Source of the DNA: Drosophila miranda
Taxonomy: Eukaryota; Arthropoda; Insecta; Diptera; Drosophilidae
NCBI RefSeq assembly: GCF_003369915.1
Contig: NC_046676.1
Span: forward strand, 8,835,501 to 8,899,500
Reading direction: 5' to 3'
DNA length: 64,000 nt
Shown here: positions 1-10,514 of the stretch, piece by piece
Numbering within the stretch: position 1 is the stretch's first letter
How the letters are laid out: every line of letters starts with the position of its first letter
Program-made: the position numbers and the translations under genes
Notes under the pieces: generated by a model
Database searches by the model: none
What the model saw: the letters and a program-made list of their open reading frames with translations, nothing else
What the model was told of the DNA's origin: nothing

Positions 1-590
1 AGCGTAAGAATGGAGTCAATTGTATTGGGATTTGATTAAAATTTTCATTGCCTTTCCAGACATTATCCCTATTCTCACCTCCACGGTCATTGAGTGTCAG
101 CGGGCAGGTCTCAAGAAGTCTGCGTTCACCTATGCTTCCACGTTGATGCGTCCGGACTACCGCAATCAACTGGATACTCGCTATGCAAAGAAAATTGAAT
201 CTGTCGTCCGGAAGGCTCCCAAGGGCATTAAGCAGTTGCGGGATGAGATAGACGATGAGACCATGGAGTGTCCCATATGCGACTCCAACTTGGCAAATAT
301 GGAAGTGACGTGCTACAGCTGTAAGACTACGCTACCCATCTGCATAGCTACGGGTCAGCACATCATCAAAACGCTCATGACCTCCTGCCCGCAATGCGAT
401 TTTCTCTGCTTTCGTGCCGAGATGGAAAAGTGAGTATAAACTGTTGAAAAGGTCAAGTGTGGATTATTATACTTCTTCTTTCAGAATACTCTCAGAGAAT
501 GGCGAGTGTCCCATGTGCGGGGAGCAAGTGGCCCCCGAGCAACTGCTGGACGTGGAAGACATACGTCCATACATCCTGGCCGCATCTTAA
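1..590 (+). CDS. Oseg6: Intraflagellar transport protein Oseg6/WDR19 (IFT144), C-terminal end
   Basis: Only the last coding exons are in the window. An exon ends at base 3, a 56-bp intron runs 4-59 (gtaaga...ccag), then exons 60-429 and 485-590 (stop 588-590), with a 55-bp intron between them. The joined frame reads SHIIPILTSTVIECQRAGLK, which I recall as nearly identical to human WDR19 near its end. The tail carries the family's paired zinc-ribbon cysteines: CPIC, CYSC, CPQCDFLC and, in the last exon, CPMC. WDR19 is a subunit of the IFT-A complex, which drives retrograde transport in cilia; in flies that means sensory-neuron cilia. The N-terminal WD40 and TPR parts lie upstream of the window. 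No break is visible. An initiator at base 20 would be an intron artefact. Confidence 0.93.
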
Positions 591-1014
591 GACCGAAGGA
601 CTATATATAGGAATTGAAAAAACGAATAGACTGCACAACACCACAGAACACCAAATAATAGATATAAGTTTCAAGCACAAATCCCACTTTATAAATCACA
701 AGACTAATCGTTTGCAAATAAATAAACAGCCTTGCTGCAAGAAAATATTTCGCTGTTGAACTACAGCCAAGACAATTAACAAGTTTTTATCCATTTTCAT
801 AAAAGAAAGAAAAAATCTTCCGCACAAAAACTTTGTCTCAAAAACTCAACAATGGGATTTCAGATTAGGACACTGGCAGACAGAAATCAGCAACAAGCAG
901 CTTTAGAATGAAAAATGCGTTGCATACTTTTGGGCGCGCACACACAGATAATTTAATAAACAACATTTTTTTTAAACCAGCGACTGTCCTTTTTCTTATT
1001 TCTGTTCGCCTGGT
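591..1014 (+). terminator. Oseg6 3' UTR and poly(A) signals
   Basis: AT-rich sequence follows the Oseg6 stop. Two overlapping AATAAA hexamers at 717-726 are the likely polyadenylation signal, about 130 nt after the stop. Nothing else coding is seen before the minisatellite. Confidence 0.6.
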
Positions 1015-1620
1015 ATCGTATAACTATTATTATAATTGTTATTCTTGATTTTTATCGTATAACTATTATTATAATTGTTATTCTTGATTTTTATTGAATA
1101 ACTATTATTATAATTGTTATTCTTGATTTTTATTGAATAACTATTATTATTATTGTTATTCTTGATTTTTATCGTATAACTATTATTATAATTGTTATTC
1201 TTGACTTTTATTGAATAACTATTATTATAATTGTTATTCTTGATTTTTATTGAATAACTATTATTATAATTGTTATTCTTGATTTTTATTGAATATCTAT
1301 TATTATAATTTTTATTCTTGCTTTTTATCGTATAACTATTATTATAATTGTTATTCTTGATTTTTATCGTATAACTATTATTATAATTGTTATTCTTGAT
1401 TTTTATTGAATAACTATTATTATAATTGTTATTCTTGATTTTTATCGTATAACTATTAGTATAATTGTTATTCTTGATTTTTATCGTATAACTATTATTA
1501 TAATTGTTATTCTTGATTTTTATTGAATAACTTTTATTATAATTGTTATTCTTGATTTGTATCGAATAACTATTATTATAATTGTTATTCTTGATTTTTA
1601 TAGCATAACTATTATTATAA
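1015..1620. repeat. 39-bp AT-rich minisatellite, about 15.5 copies
   Basis: The unit is about 39 bp (core: ataactattattataattg, then ttattcttgatttttatcg). It repeats head to tail with only scattered point differences between copies. Because 39 is divisible by 3, the minus strand has a long open frame of 13-residue Asn/Tyr/Ile/Lys repeats. That frame is a by-product of the repeat and I do not call it a gene. The array stops abruptly where LINE sequence begins (about 1621). Confidence 0.95.
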
Positions 1621-2841
1621 CGCCAGAACAACTTCATCGAGTGGTCAACTTCGCGCTTGATGCAATGGAGCAAAAAATGTATTCGGTAGCTGTGTTTATG
1701 GACATTCAACAAGCGTTTGACAGGGTGTGGCATGATGGCCTCCTCTTTAAGCTGAGAAACATATTGCCGCCGCAGCTATTCCAGCTGGTGAGTAGCTTTC
1801 TAATGGACAGAAGTTTTAGAGTTGTTGTAAATGGAGCAAAATCATCGAAGCGCCCAATCTGTGCAGGCGTCCCACAAGGCAGCGTTCTTGGACCAACGTT
1901 ATGCCCTCCTCAAGGGTAATAACTGGGTTGGACGAGGACGATGTGTTGATAGCAACCTACGCGGATGACACTGCAGTGCTGACCAGAAGTCCAAGCATAA
2001 ATCTAGCTACGGAAGCTCTGCAACAATATGTGAGCAGCTTTGAGGTCTGGGCTCAGAAATGGAACATAGGCATCAACAGCAGCAAATGTGCTAATGTTAC
2101 TTTTGCTACGAGAAAACTTTCTTGCGGAGGCATTTATATGCTGGGCTCCACACTTACGCACAAGAGCTCGTACAAATACCTGGGTGTTGTACTCGACAGG
2201 TCACTAAATTTCAAAACCCATACTACCATGGTTCGACAGTCGGTGATGGCGAAAGCGGGAAAGATGGCGTGGCTACTTGCACCAAGAAATAAGCTGTCGC
2301 TGTACAGCAAAGTCACGATATACAAGTCCATCCTCAGCCCCATATGGAAATACGCACTTCAAGTTTACGGCATCGCGGCAAAAACCAACTTAAATAAAAT
2401 TAGAGTTGCTCAGTCAAAAATTCTACGACGAATATGAAATGCTCCATGGTACATACGAAACAGCGACATCGAGAGGGACCTAAAGGTTCCCAAAGTGGGC
2501 GATGTTATACAATTACATGCAGCAAGGTACTTGCAACGACTTGGTGGTCACCCTAATGCGCTAGCCAGACGTCTAATTAACCCGCCAAGGAAAAGAAGAC
2601 TCAAAAGGTGTCATCCACTGGATCTCCCTACTAGATCCCTCCTATAACATCTCGTTAACTTTTTGTAAATATTGTAAATAATGTATGTACCTACTCCATA
2701 TATGTAACATTAAGTTTATGTATGTATCTCCTGTGATCAATTGTTTTTCCCCTTAAATGTAAAACTAGATTAAGTTGCCACGAAAGGTAGCAGTAAACTT
2801 GTTTACAATAAAATACAAATTTTCCACATGAAAAAAAAAAA
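1621..2841 (+). mobile_element. 5'-truncated jockey-clade LINE (reverse transcriptase fragment)
   Basis: The reading frames give reverse-transcriptase motifs in order: FMDIQQAFDRVWHDGL, then CAGVPQGSVLGP, then ATYADDTAVLT with the catalytic YADD box, then the thumb-like region YLGVVLDRSLNF. The coding part is interrupted: sequence is missing and the frame shifts between the PQGS and YADD blocks (about 1905-1925), and an in-frame TGA follows near 2436. Readable sequence continues after it. A 3' UTR follows and ends in an A-run at 2831-2841, as expected for target-primed insertion. ORF1, the endonuclease and the start of the RT are absent. The clade call rests on motif style; the exact family was not determined. 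Confidence 0.88.
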
Positions 2842-4215
2842 GGTATCCGAGATCTGAAAATCGAAATTGTGTGATTTAAATAAAACATCCTTAATCAGAT
2901 GAAGACTTTATTAGGGAGGGACCAACGATCAAGGATATTTTCTGTTTTCTCCATTTTCCTGAAATTCGAAAAATAATCTTGATCCTTTGGTAAGGACTGA
3001 AACAAGCCCAGCCATTCATATTTCCCCGATTCTGGGAAACAATGACTTTTCAAAACATAGCATAATAAAATAAATAAACAAGTGGTAAATATTTGAACAT
3101 ATCTTAAACATAACAACAACGAGATCTATCTAAAGTCTAGTAACCTGCGAAGCATCTCCCTTGGTGGCCATAGTCAAAGTCCTTGTAGTCGATGGCCAGG
3201 TCGAAGGATGACGATCGGATCTTGCAAGGGGTGCTTGCATTCTGTCCTGCTGGAATACTATTCTGTCTGGCTGGGACAGGACTCGGTCTGTCGCGGACAC
3301 GCCTCAGTAATGCTTGGATAGGACTCCGGTTGGCGGGATACGACTCGGTTTGTGGCAAGGCTTAGGGTGCATAAGTCATCTGTGAAGGAATATATATCTT
3401 ATAATATATCCACATATGTATATCCGCTGAAGTCCAGCGTTTGAGTCGGACAGCCGTATTGAGTATCGTTCCGGCCGCCTGAAGGCGCGCGCGCCATTTT
3501 CCTCAGAAGGAATACAACTTTCGTAATCACTTTTTGACAGATGTGAAACACCATCCATCAAAGATTTAAGATTTGTCAATTGTCTTGGCTGCTGTTCAAC
3601 AGCAAAATATTTTCTTGAACCAAGATTTATTGAAGCGCCTAAGTGGTCAATTAGCACCAGACTGCCAAATTGGCTAGACATTTGATGTATCATAGAATTA
3701 TTTCAATAAAAGGAGATCATCAAAATCATTTCCTCATATGAAATACACACCTGGGAGATCAAAAAGAGAGCTACACACTCAACTACTCAGCAACTACTTG
3801 AAACGTTGGATCATCTAAGAAATCCAAGGAGGCCCCCTTTTTTCCATTTTCTTAGACCATTATGGTCGACCTGTAAATTACAAGCCAGGTGCACAGGTGC
3901 CAATTTCATTCTATATATAAATGCAATTAATTGAGCTTTCACGATTCCAGTTCGTGTGTTCGATATTTTTGGTGGCGATATTATTTATAATCAATTTGGT
4001 GAACCATTTATTGATGGAGACTTGGGAATTTTAGATATAAATATAATTTGGTTTGGGTATATATTTAGATAGGTAAATGTATAATATTTAACATTATTAG
4101 GTACTTTTTGGTGAGGAAGGCACTCGACTATACAATAATTATTCCCTAGTCTAATGCATAACGATCATCATCTTCAGTCTGTACTCTCACATCCGGTTTG
4201 GAGCAGGACCGTCGT
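2842..4215. other. Intergenic; weak minus-strand ORFs only
   Basis: Open frames on the minus strand at about 3137-3363 and 3376-3693 have fairly protein-like composition, and the first ends DFDYGHQGRCFAGY. They lack ATG starts of their own or a convincing splice link, so I do not call a gene. A TATATAAA at about 3913 on the + strand has no obvious downstream coding region. Confidence 0.4.
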
Positions 4216-4683
4216 TTAGCCAAAGAAGTTGGGGACGAACAGCTTCTTGCGCTTGGTGCGGGTCTCTCTGACGCGAACGAGCGGAGTGAATCTCACATTG
4301 GAGGACAGATCACCAACCTGTTGGTTGGCATCTTGGCGACGGGTGTAGGGTCTTGTCCCGGTGGAGACGGGCGCAATGTAACCGTCATCCACATAGTAGT
4401 AGCCAGGATTGAGCTTCTTCAGGCGGTTCTCTGTCAGGGGCTTGCCATAGGAGAGGGCGTAGGAGTTGCCCGTGTCATAGCGATCGGTGTCATAGTTCTC
4501 GTAGCTATCCAGGTCATAGTATGTGGGCTTGGCGCTGCACTGTGACAGTTTGCAGGCGATGATGCTGAGCAGGAGACAGGCCCATGTATACAGTTGCTAT
4601 AGAGAGATGGGGAGAGTTTGGAGTTAGTCGGGTTGGCTGGAGATGGCTGTGGCGCGGTAGCGGATGCTTACCTTAAGATCCAT
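4216..4683 (-). CDS. Small secreted Tyr-rich protein with an amidation-type C-terminus (unrecognised)
   Basis: Two exons: 4672-4683 (MDLK) and 4216-4596, with the intron 4597-4671 (gtaagc...tatag) in phase 0, giving 130 residues. Residues 5-26 are a hydrophobic signal sequence ending LSQCSA. The mature part is rich in Tyr, Asp and Asn (YDLDSYENYDTDRYDTG). It ends RETRTKRKKLFVPNFFG followed by the stop. A basic KRKK stretch before a short peptide ending in Gly is the classic layout of an amidated peptide precursor (predicted LFVPNFF-amide), but a structural or cuticle-associated protein is equally possible. A TATA box lies about 150 bp upstream of the ATG. I do not recognise the family. Confidence 0.75.
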
Positions 4684-4834
4684 TGTGGGGTTTGAACTGG
4701 TATAATCTTTTGAAATCCAAAATTGAGTGTGGTATCCTTTAGGTGTTGGGTGATTGTGTTGCTTGTGGTTGCTTTGCTGTGAGTGCCTTGAACGTCTGTT
4801 GAGTTCTGTGGTCATAGCAGTGAAGAACCCTTCC

Positions 4835-4842
4835 TTTATATA
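4835..4842 (-). promoter_or_regulatory. TATA box of the small secreted-protein gene
   Basis: The minus strand reads TATATAAAGG here. A start site about 30 bp downstream (near 4807) would leave a 5' UTR of roughly 120 nt before the ATG at 4683. A TATA promoter fits a regulated, tissue-specific gene better than a housekeeping one. Confidence 0.6.
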
Positions 4843-5427
4843 CGAATATGCTGCCCTGTTCGCACCCAAATGTGAAAATTTTGCTTCGGGCAGAGCCGAT
4901 GCTCCAGCTATGACGCAAGTCCGGAGGAAACGCTTGGCGGCTGCGACAAATCGACAATCGACAAACGACACTCGACTTCTCAACTCTCTTTCATTGACCG
5001 CCGTCGTCTGGCTTTTGCGCATGCGCCGGCGCTGTGACTTCAATTCGATACGAATCGTTGGGATCATTGGGATGGGCTGTTGTCTTATCACTATGTGATT
5101 CATTTGGTCGAAAGGCTCTAATTGCCGGTTGCAATGTTTCGGTTAGCAGGGAACGGGTCCAGTTTGATTCGGAAAACTTTTTACAATGCGGAAAGATACG
5201 ACACCCAAAATTCCCCCACTGTCTGGCTTTGTCTTTCAAACAAACATATTAATTAAATGCTTTCCAAATGTCTATCGGATTCGAGGTCGGAAAGATACGC
5301 TACTGAGATCTGACGGAGTTTCTTAATATATTATATTAATATATTAATTATTTGTTTTCAATACTTTGACGTCAAACCAAAGTCGACAGTGTGCGACCGA
5401 GTGTGCGGAAAGATACCTACAGATCAA

Positions 5428-5893
5428 ATAAAATTCCTATGTTGTGTATATATCTTGACTTAGTTTTATTAATTTATTGTTTTTTTGGTTACTTATTTCG
5501 GCATCAAGCTAATGTCTAGGGTGAACGAGGCCCAGACGAAAATAAGTAGGTACTTTCAGCAGGTTTTGGATGGTTTTGCGGGACACATGGCGTATGAGTA
5601 ACTCATATGGGTGTGTACCAGGCGCTGTGGTCGGGAGTGGTCATTTCCGTTTGGTCACATAAAATCCCTATGTTGTGTATATTGCTTGAATTAGTTTTAT
5701 TAATTTTTCGTTTATTTGGTTACTTATTTTGGCATCAAGCTAGTGTCTAGGGTGAACGAGGCCCAGACGAAAATAACTAGGTAGTTTTAGCTGGTTTTTG
5801 ATGGTTTTGCGTGACACACGGCGTATGAGTAACATATATGGGTGTGTACCAGGCGCTGTGGTCGGGAGTGGTAATTTTCGTGTGGTCAGGTCA
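5428..5893. repeat. Tandem duplication, two units of about 231 bp
   Basis: 5428-5658 and 5659-5893 align over their whole length with scattered substitutions. Shared anchors include ctatgttgtgtata, gtctagggtgaacgaggccc and gtgtaccaggcgctgtggtc. Neither strand keeps one reading frame through both copies, so this looks like duplicated non-coding DNA. Confidence 0.88.
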
Positions 5894-8112
5894 CACGCTA
5901 AATCTAAATCGAGACATCCTAATATCGTTGTAATATTGCGACGTTCAGAGCTTTTATTATAAATCAGCACAGAGACGCAAATGGAGTTGGCGCCTTCCGA
6001 AAATACTCCACTGACTTAAAAATATCCAACCGCAATGCTTCATGCCGCCGCGGCGTGAAAATGTTGCTGACTCAAGTGAGAAATCCAAAATTTTCTGGAA
6101 AAATATGAGCATTCAAACGCGGACCGGACTCTAAAAAAATTAGCAAATTTTGTCAGTCTGTGGAAGGGGCCCGAGTCTGAGTCGCAGCTACCAAAAAGGG
6201 GGCATGATTTCATAGCTGGGGTACTCATAAATTAATCACGAACACCAAGGAATTGGTCTTCTGTAAACCGTCGTTAAGTAGATGAAATTAGTTCCGGAAA
6301 AGACTAATGCTTGGACATAAATTAATTCGCACTTAATTATCTTCAGGTGCTTAGAAGATTTGCTCGAGTCGGTAAATATAAACGTGCTAATTCAATAAAT
6401 TTATAAACAATTTATATAAATATAATTCCCAAGACGCCTGTCTCAGAGTCAGAACAACATTTTCGTTGTTTTCCCACAACAGTTCTTCTTTTCCCCCTCG
6501 CAAAATACCGCGCTGAGTAAATATTTTTGCCAACTCCAACATCAGCAACAGCAGAAAGGTGTTAAAATCGGCAGAGAAAAAGGAAAACATCAGCAATGAA
6601 ATCGAGTTCAGCTTGCATTACGTATACGCACGATTGGCTGCACTGGCAGTAAGTCAATATGGAGTCGATCAGATTGACTGCTCTGGGAGCACGTTTTTTC
6701 CAGCACGCTTTTGTGTCACACCCCCACAGATGCTTGGAAGCTGGTGCAAAATATCAGACGCCCTGGCTAATTTATGCCCGACGTCCGACAAACATTTTGT
6801 AGTCAGGTCCGATCATCCACCCTCCAGCTGCTCGGTAAGTTTCCTTAGACTTGACTTCTTTGTTAGATTTCAGTTTTTGAGTGCAGTCCATGTGGCAATG
6901 TAAATATCTAAATTTGCCGCCTTCCAGTACTTTAATATTGATTTTGGCACGATTTTCGCCTATTCAATCACTGGTGTGAATTTGTATTACAATGATTTAT
7001 GGAAAATTTCATGTCTGCCACCTCAGGGATCAATGGATCTGGGCGGATCAGGGATTGAAACTATGAAGTAACCTACAGTTAATAGCTTTCAACCAGTTTC
7101 TGGCTGCTAGAAGGTATTACAACTGGCTGCTATGGATATATAAAACCTGACTGCCAGAAAGAGCTGATACTTTCCCAATCCCTCATGGAATGGGTGTTAC
7201 AGCGTTAGTCAAGTGGAGCACGTTTCTGTGAATTATCTCGAATTATTTCGATCTTGGCCGCAAACAAGACAAACACATTGCCATGAAGTGCAAAATTCTT
7301 GGTCTCCTAACCGATTAGTCAAATAGCCAGGAAAACAAGGGAGCCACGGGCAAATATTTAGCTGGTAATCTCTTAGGCACATATTGTGTTTGTATGACTG
7401 TGAGAAGCATGTTTGTTATGCCCGGTTAACTCTGTAAGCACGATCTATTGGGTGCTCCAGATGGCTTACGCCGGAAGACGGATCGATGAATAAGGTTTAT
7501 TCGCTGCTACCTTGTAAACGACCCTCGAGAATCGCTTACAAATAAACAAGTTCACTTCCTTGTTGACAAAAATAGTTTGTGCAGCAACACAAATGTGATA
7601 GCGCAAGCCTTTTATTAGCGGCTAACGTGTGAATCGCATCCGATTGAGCGTGCCCTCACGTACAGTCTATTTCCGGCGCAAGGGTTCGGTTGGTTTGGCC
7701 ACGCTTGTATTACCAGCATGCCATTCGGAAAACCCAGCATCTCTTTCATCTCAACTAAATGCCAGGACACGTTGCCGCAAGTGCGTCACTGGCGTTTTAA
7801 CACTTCATTATCGAGATATTCCCATCATGCTAACGCCGGCCCGGTGTATCGTACCTTATCCACAACAGGTATCCCACAATATAGAGATGCGTCTCTGCTA
7901 TTAGTTGCAATTAAATCACGATTAGCAGTGTGTCTAATGAACTGGCGACTGCGCCACGCTTAATACAGTTTGAGGAACGTTTTATAAACGTGTTTTCGGC
8001 AAAAATGTGTCCCCACATCACAAGACCAATCAATCAATCGTATAGTTTTGATTTCATTCACTAGGCAACTTAGTATAGCTTATAACAAGTAAGACGCGGA
8101 AACAAAATGATG
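5894..8112. other. Long intergenic stretch with no supported gene
   Basis: No open frame with coding character or splice support was found. A TATATAAAA at about 7135 is followed some 145 bp later by an ATG (7284) opening MKCKILGLLTD and then a stop. This could be a decayed secreted-protein start or chance. The rest is plain AT-rich non-coding sequence, including the 3' flank of mRpL52 near 8000-8112. Confidence 0.45.
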
Positions 8113-8621
8113 CTACTTTTTCTGCTTCAGCATCAGATGGCCCTTGGGCTTCAATTTGTTCTGGATAATGCGCTGCTTCTCTGTGGCGGCTGCAACTCTC
8201 TGGCGTTCGTACCTCTGCTTGGCAAACTCCAGCTCGCCGCTCAGCTCGACGATTTTGGTGGCGATCTCTTGTTGCCTCACCAGGCGTTTTTTCTGGTTGG
8301 ACTAAAACAATAACCATATTAGTAGGCAGTTCGGATTTCGCAATATCTTATACATACACCCAGTGGCGTCGGTCGTCCGTCAAGGAACGTGTAGTCCGGC
8401 AAATTGGTGAGTGGCCCAAATGCATTCGGATTCTCTGGGAGCCCCTTGTCCTCTCTCCACTTCTGGTCAATGGCCAGAGCGGTGGTGACAGCGACATAAC
8501 GCTGGGCTATTGGGGGAACAGAGTTCACGAATTAATGTGCAACGAGAGTCTGTTTTCTGATACGCAACTCACCAGTGATTCTACCTGAAGTGGCAAGACA
8601 CAGCTTGGTGATTTGTAGCAT
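8113..8621 (-). CDS. mRpL52: Mitochondrial ribosomal protein L52
   Basis: Three exons: 8573-8621, 8358-8506 and 8113-8301, with 66- and 56-bp introns, encode 128 residues. The second donor is GTATGT at 8357; a GT two bases earlier would break the frame. The conserved core GPLTNLPDYTFLDGRPTP matches what I recall of the human MRPL52 core (GPLTELPDWSYADGRP). The basic coiled C-terminal half ends LKPKGHLMLKQKK, comparable with LKPKG in the human protein. It is a subunit of the mitochondrial large ribosomal subunit. The N-terminus (MLQITKLCLATSGRIT) is a plausible import sequence. It lies head to head with the RAB5IF homolog, about 0.9 kb away. Confidence 0.95.
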
Positions 8622-8784
8622 TATGTTATTTGTGGAGCAGCGGCAAAACCCGAAAATACGTAACATAACCAAACACTGCAATGTCCCAGGCAATTGAGAT
8701 GGCAGTGCTTCGATAAATTATATAGTGGTATATTTTGTCAATTTCATCAATCCATTAAATTTCATTTTCAACGTTATATAAAAA

Positions 8785-8916
8785 TCCAATAAAAGCAAGT
8801 ATTTAAATCAAGTCAATCAAGTAGAAAATTGATTAATCAATCGTATAAAATTGAGTGGGCTTGGCTTAATTTTCTATATAGATAGTATTATTCAACGGAA
8901 GAAAGAAAATGAGGAA
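8785..8916 (+). repeat. Dispersed repeat family R1, copy a
   Basis: Shares the order of blocks aataaaagcaagtattta, gtagaaaattgatt, aatcgtataaaatt, gtgggc and tattcaacgga with copies at 9250, 51655 and 51899. It has no coding capacity. The family was not identified. Confidence 0.65.
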
Positions 8917-9249
8917 TTGGTTGTTGAGTCTCATTCCATACACAAACATATTGCTAATTCCATGCACACATACCCTGGGGGAAATGAATGTTATAGAATT
9001 GTGAATACGTTTGTCTTCCAAGGCTCAGTAGGAATCAGGATCGACATTAATATATACAAGATACTAATAATGTACTCGAATATGTCTAAAGAATATCAAT
9101 TTGAGAAAAGGTCTTAATAAATTGCGTTTGATCAACATATAAAATTAACAAAATAGGGTATACAAAGGCCTACACGCAACATGTCTTCAAATACCAGCAA
9201 CATTGCGACTGTTTTTTTGTTGAACTATTTTGTTTAAGCCTTGTTTTAG

Positions 9250-9414
9250 TCAAAATACAATAAAAACAAGGACTAAAAACTAACCAATTGTGTAGAAAAT
9301 TTATTCATCAATGGGCTAAATTTATGTGGGCATGGCTAAATATTCTATATAGCTAGTAATATTGAACGGAATATCAAAAACGAGGAATATGTATAACAGA
9401 ACTTGACTTCGTCA
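9250..9414 (+). repeat. Dispersed repeat family R1, copy b
   Basis: Same block order as copy a, and it extends further right through tatcaaaaacgaggaatatg and agaacttga, which copy d also has. Together with copy a it occupies most of the mRpL52-RAB5IF intergenic space. Confidence 0.65.
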
Positions 9415-9479
9415 GTATATTTACGGTATGTTTCGGTATATTGCTGAGGGTCGGACGGAATATTTCAGCGATAAATCCG

Positions 9480-9490
9480 CGGTCACACTG
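9480..9490 (+). promoter_or_regulatory. Motif 1 (M1BP-type) core promoter element
   Basis: cGGTCACACTG is an exact match to the fly Motif 1 consensus YGGTCACACTR. It lies 50 bp upstream of the RAB5IF homolog ATG, where such TATA-less housekeeping promoters place it. Confidence 0.8.
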
Positions 9491-9539
9491 ATAGTGATAA
9501 AAAAAAATTAATTAACAATAATAATAACTGAAATTCATA

Positions 9540-10096
9540 ATGTCAACCAAAACGAATACTATTGAGCGCCATGGAAACGGTAGCGCTAAATCATCCACAC
9601 TGAAAGAAATATGCGCGCGCGCCATCACAAAATCCGAATGGGAGGACAAGGTAAGAAACGTCCGGAGCACCGACATGTGCACCAAAGACCGCGTGCAGGC
9701 CAGGGCCAGGGTTCATTCTTCGACTTTTGCAGGAGGAATTCCTAGATGTCATCTATTGGTCGCGACAGGTGTTCGGCATTATCCTTGGTGTCATCTGGGG
9801 CATTGTGCCGCTCAAAGGCTTCCTGGGTCTTGTGCTGTAAGTGGACCGGACTATAAATAGACTATTCATATTCACATCGAATGCATAAACTTGTCCACAG
9901 TTTCGCCGGCATCAGCTGTGGCATTGTCTACCTGTACGCCATCAACTTTCAGAACGTGGACGAGGAAGCGTACGGCGGTGTTTGGGAATTGGTGAAGGAG
10001 GGATTCATGACATCGTTTGCCGGATTCTTGGTGACGTGGATCATTTTCTACACGGGACTGCACTACGACTCGATAATGGCAGCAAAGTCCTCATAA
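9540..10096 (+). CDS. RAB5IF/OPTI (C20orf24) family ER membrane protein
   Basis: Exons 9540-9650, 9733-9836 and 9901-10096 encode 136 residues. The blocks EEFLDVIYWSRQVFGIILGV, WGIVPLKGFLG and EEAYGGVWELVKEGFMTSF match human RAB5IF (DEFLDVIYWFRQ, GGTWELTKEGFMTSF) from memory. Three hydrophobic segments follow: about residues 47-70, 73-90 and 110-128. In mammals this protein is the TMCO1 partner (OPTI) in the multipass-translocon GEL complex, and it has also been called a respirasome assembly factor. The promoter carries Motif 1. The neighbours are other housekeeping genes. Confidence 0.9.
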
Positions 10097-10434
10097 TGCA
10101 TTTCCCAGCCACTCGTCGCCGCACTAGAGCAGTAACCAATTCCAGAGTCCAATATCAATACAACTATTCCCGCAGATCCACTTGTGAAGCCAAAATAAGC
10201 TAAACCGTTTTGTCCTTTTTTAAACTCAGTGTAGATTGTTAAACTTTAGTGAATTACTATCATGTGTGCATTTGAATGGTGGTCAGCTGTTCTGTATCAT
10301 CGCCAGACGGAGATTTTTCTGTGAAAGATCCATCCCGGTCATCGGCACTACTTGAGAATCAGAAACAATATATATATTTGTGTATGTATGTATATCTATA
10401 GTGCAGAAAATGGGGACACAATTTTTCACGATGT

Positions 10435-10514
10435 TTTATTACAATATATTGTTCTACAGTTAAATACAATATATTGATCTACAGTTAAAAGGTAGCTGAC
10501 AGCTATGGGAAATC
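10435..10514 (-). terminator. U2A 3' UTR with poly(A) signal and a 25-bp direct repeat
   Basis: On the minus strand AATAAA is at 10435-10440, about 75 nt after the U2A stop. Between stop and signal lie two near-identical 25-bp units (10441-10465 and 10466-10490: acaatatattg, one differing base, tctacagttaaa). The RAB5IF homolog is transcribed towards this end, so the two 3' ends converge. Confidence 0.65.

Noticed and set aside
996-1733. Long minus-strand open frame of Asn/Tyr-rich 13-residue repeats
   Set aside because: It is the translation of a 39-bp tandem array whose unit length is a multiple of three, and it runs into the antisense of the LINE.
3137-3693. Two minus-strand ORFs that might form a small secreted-protein gene
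   Set aside because: The first has only a TTG start with an in-frame stop just upstream (about 3362-3364). No convincing donor/acceptor pair joins them, and there is no signal peptide.
7135-7319. TATA box followed by ATG opening MKCKILGLLTD
   Set aside because: It stops after 11 codons and I could not find an in-phase continuation. Listed only as intergenic.
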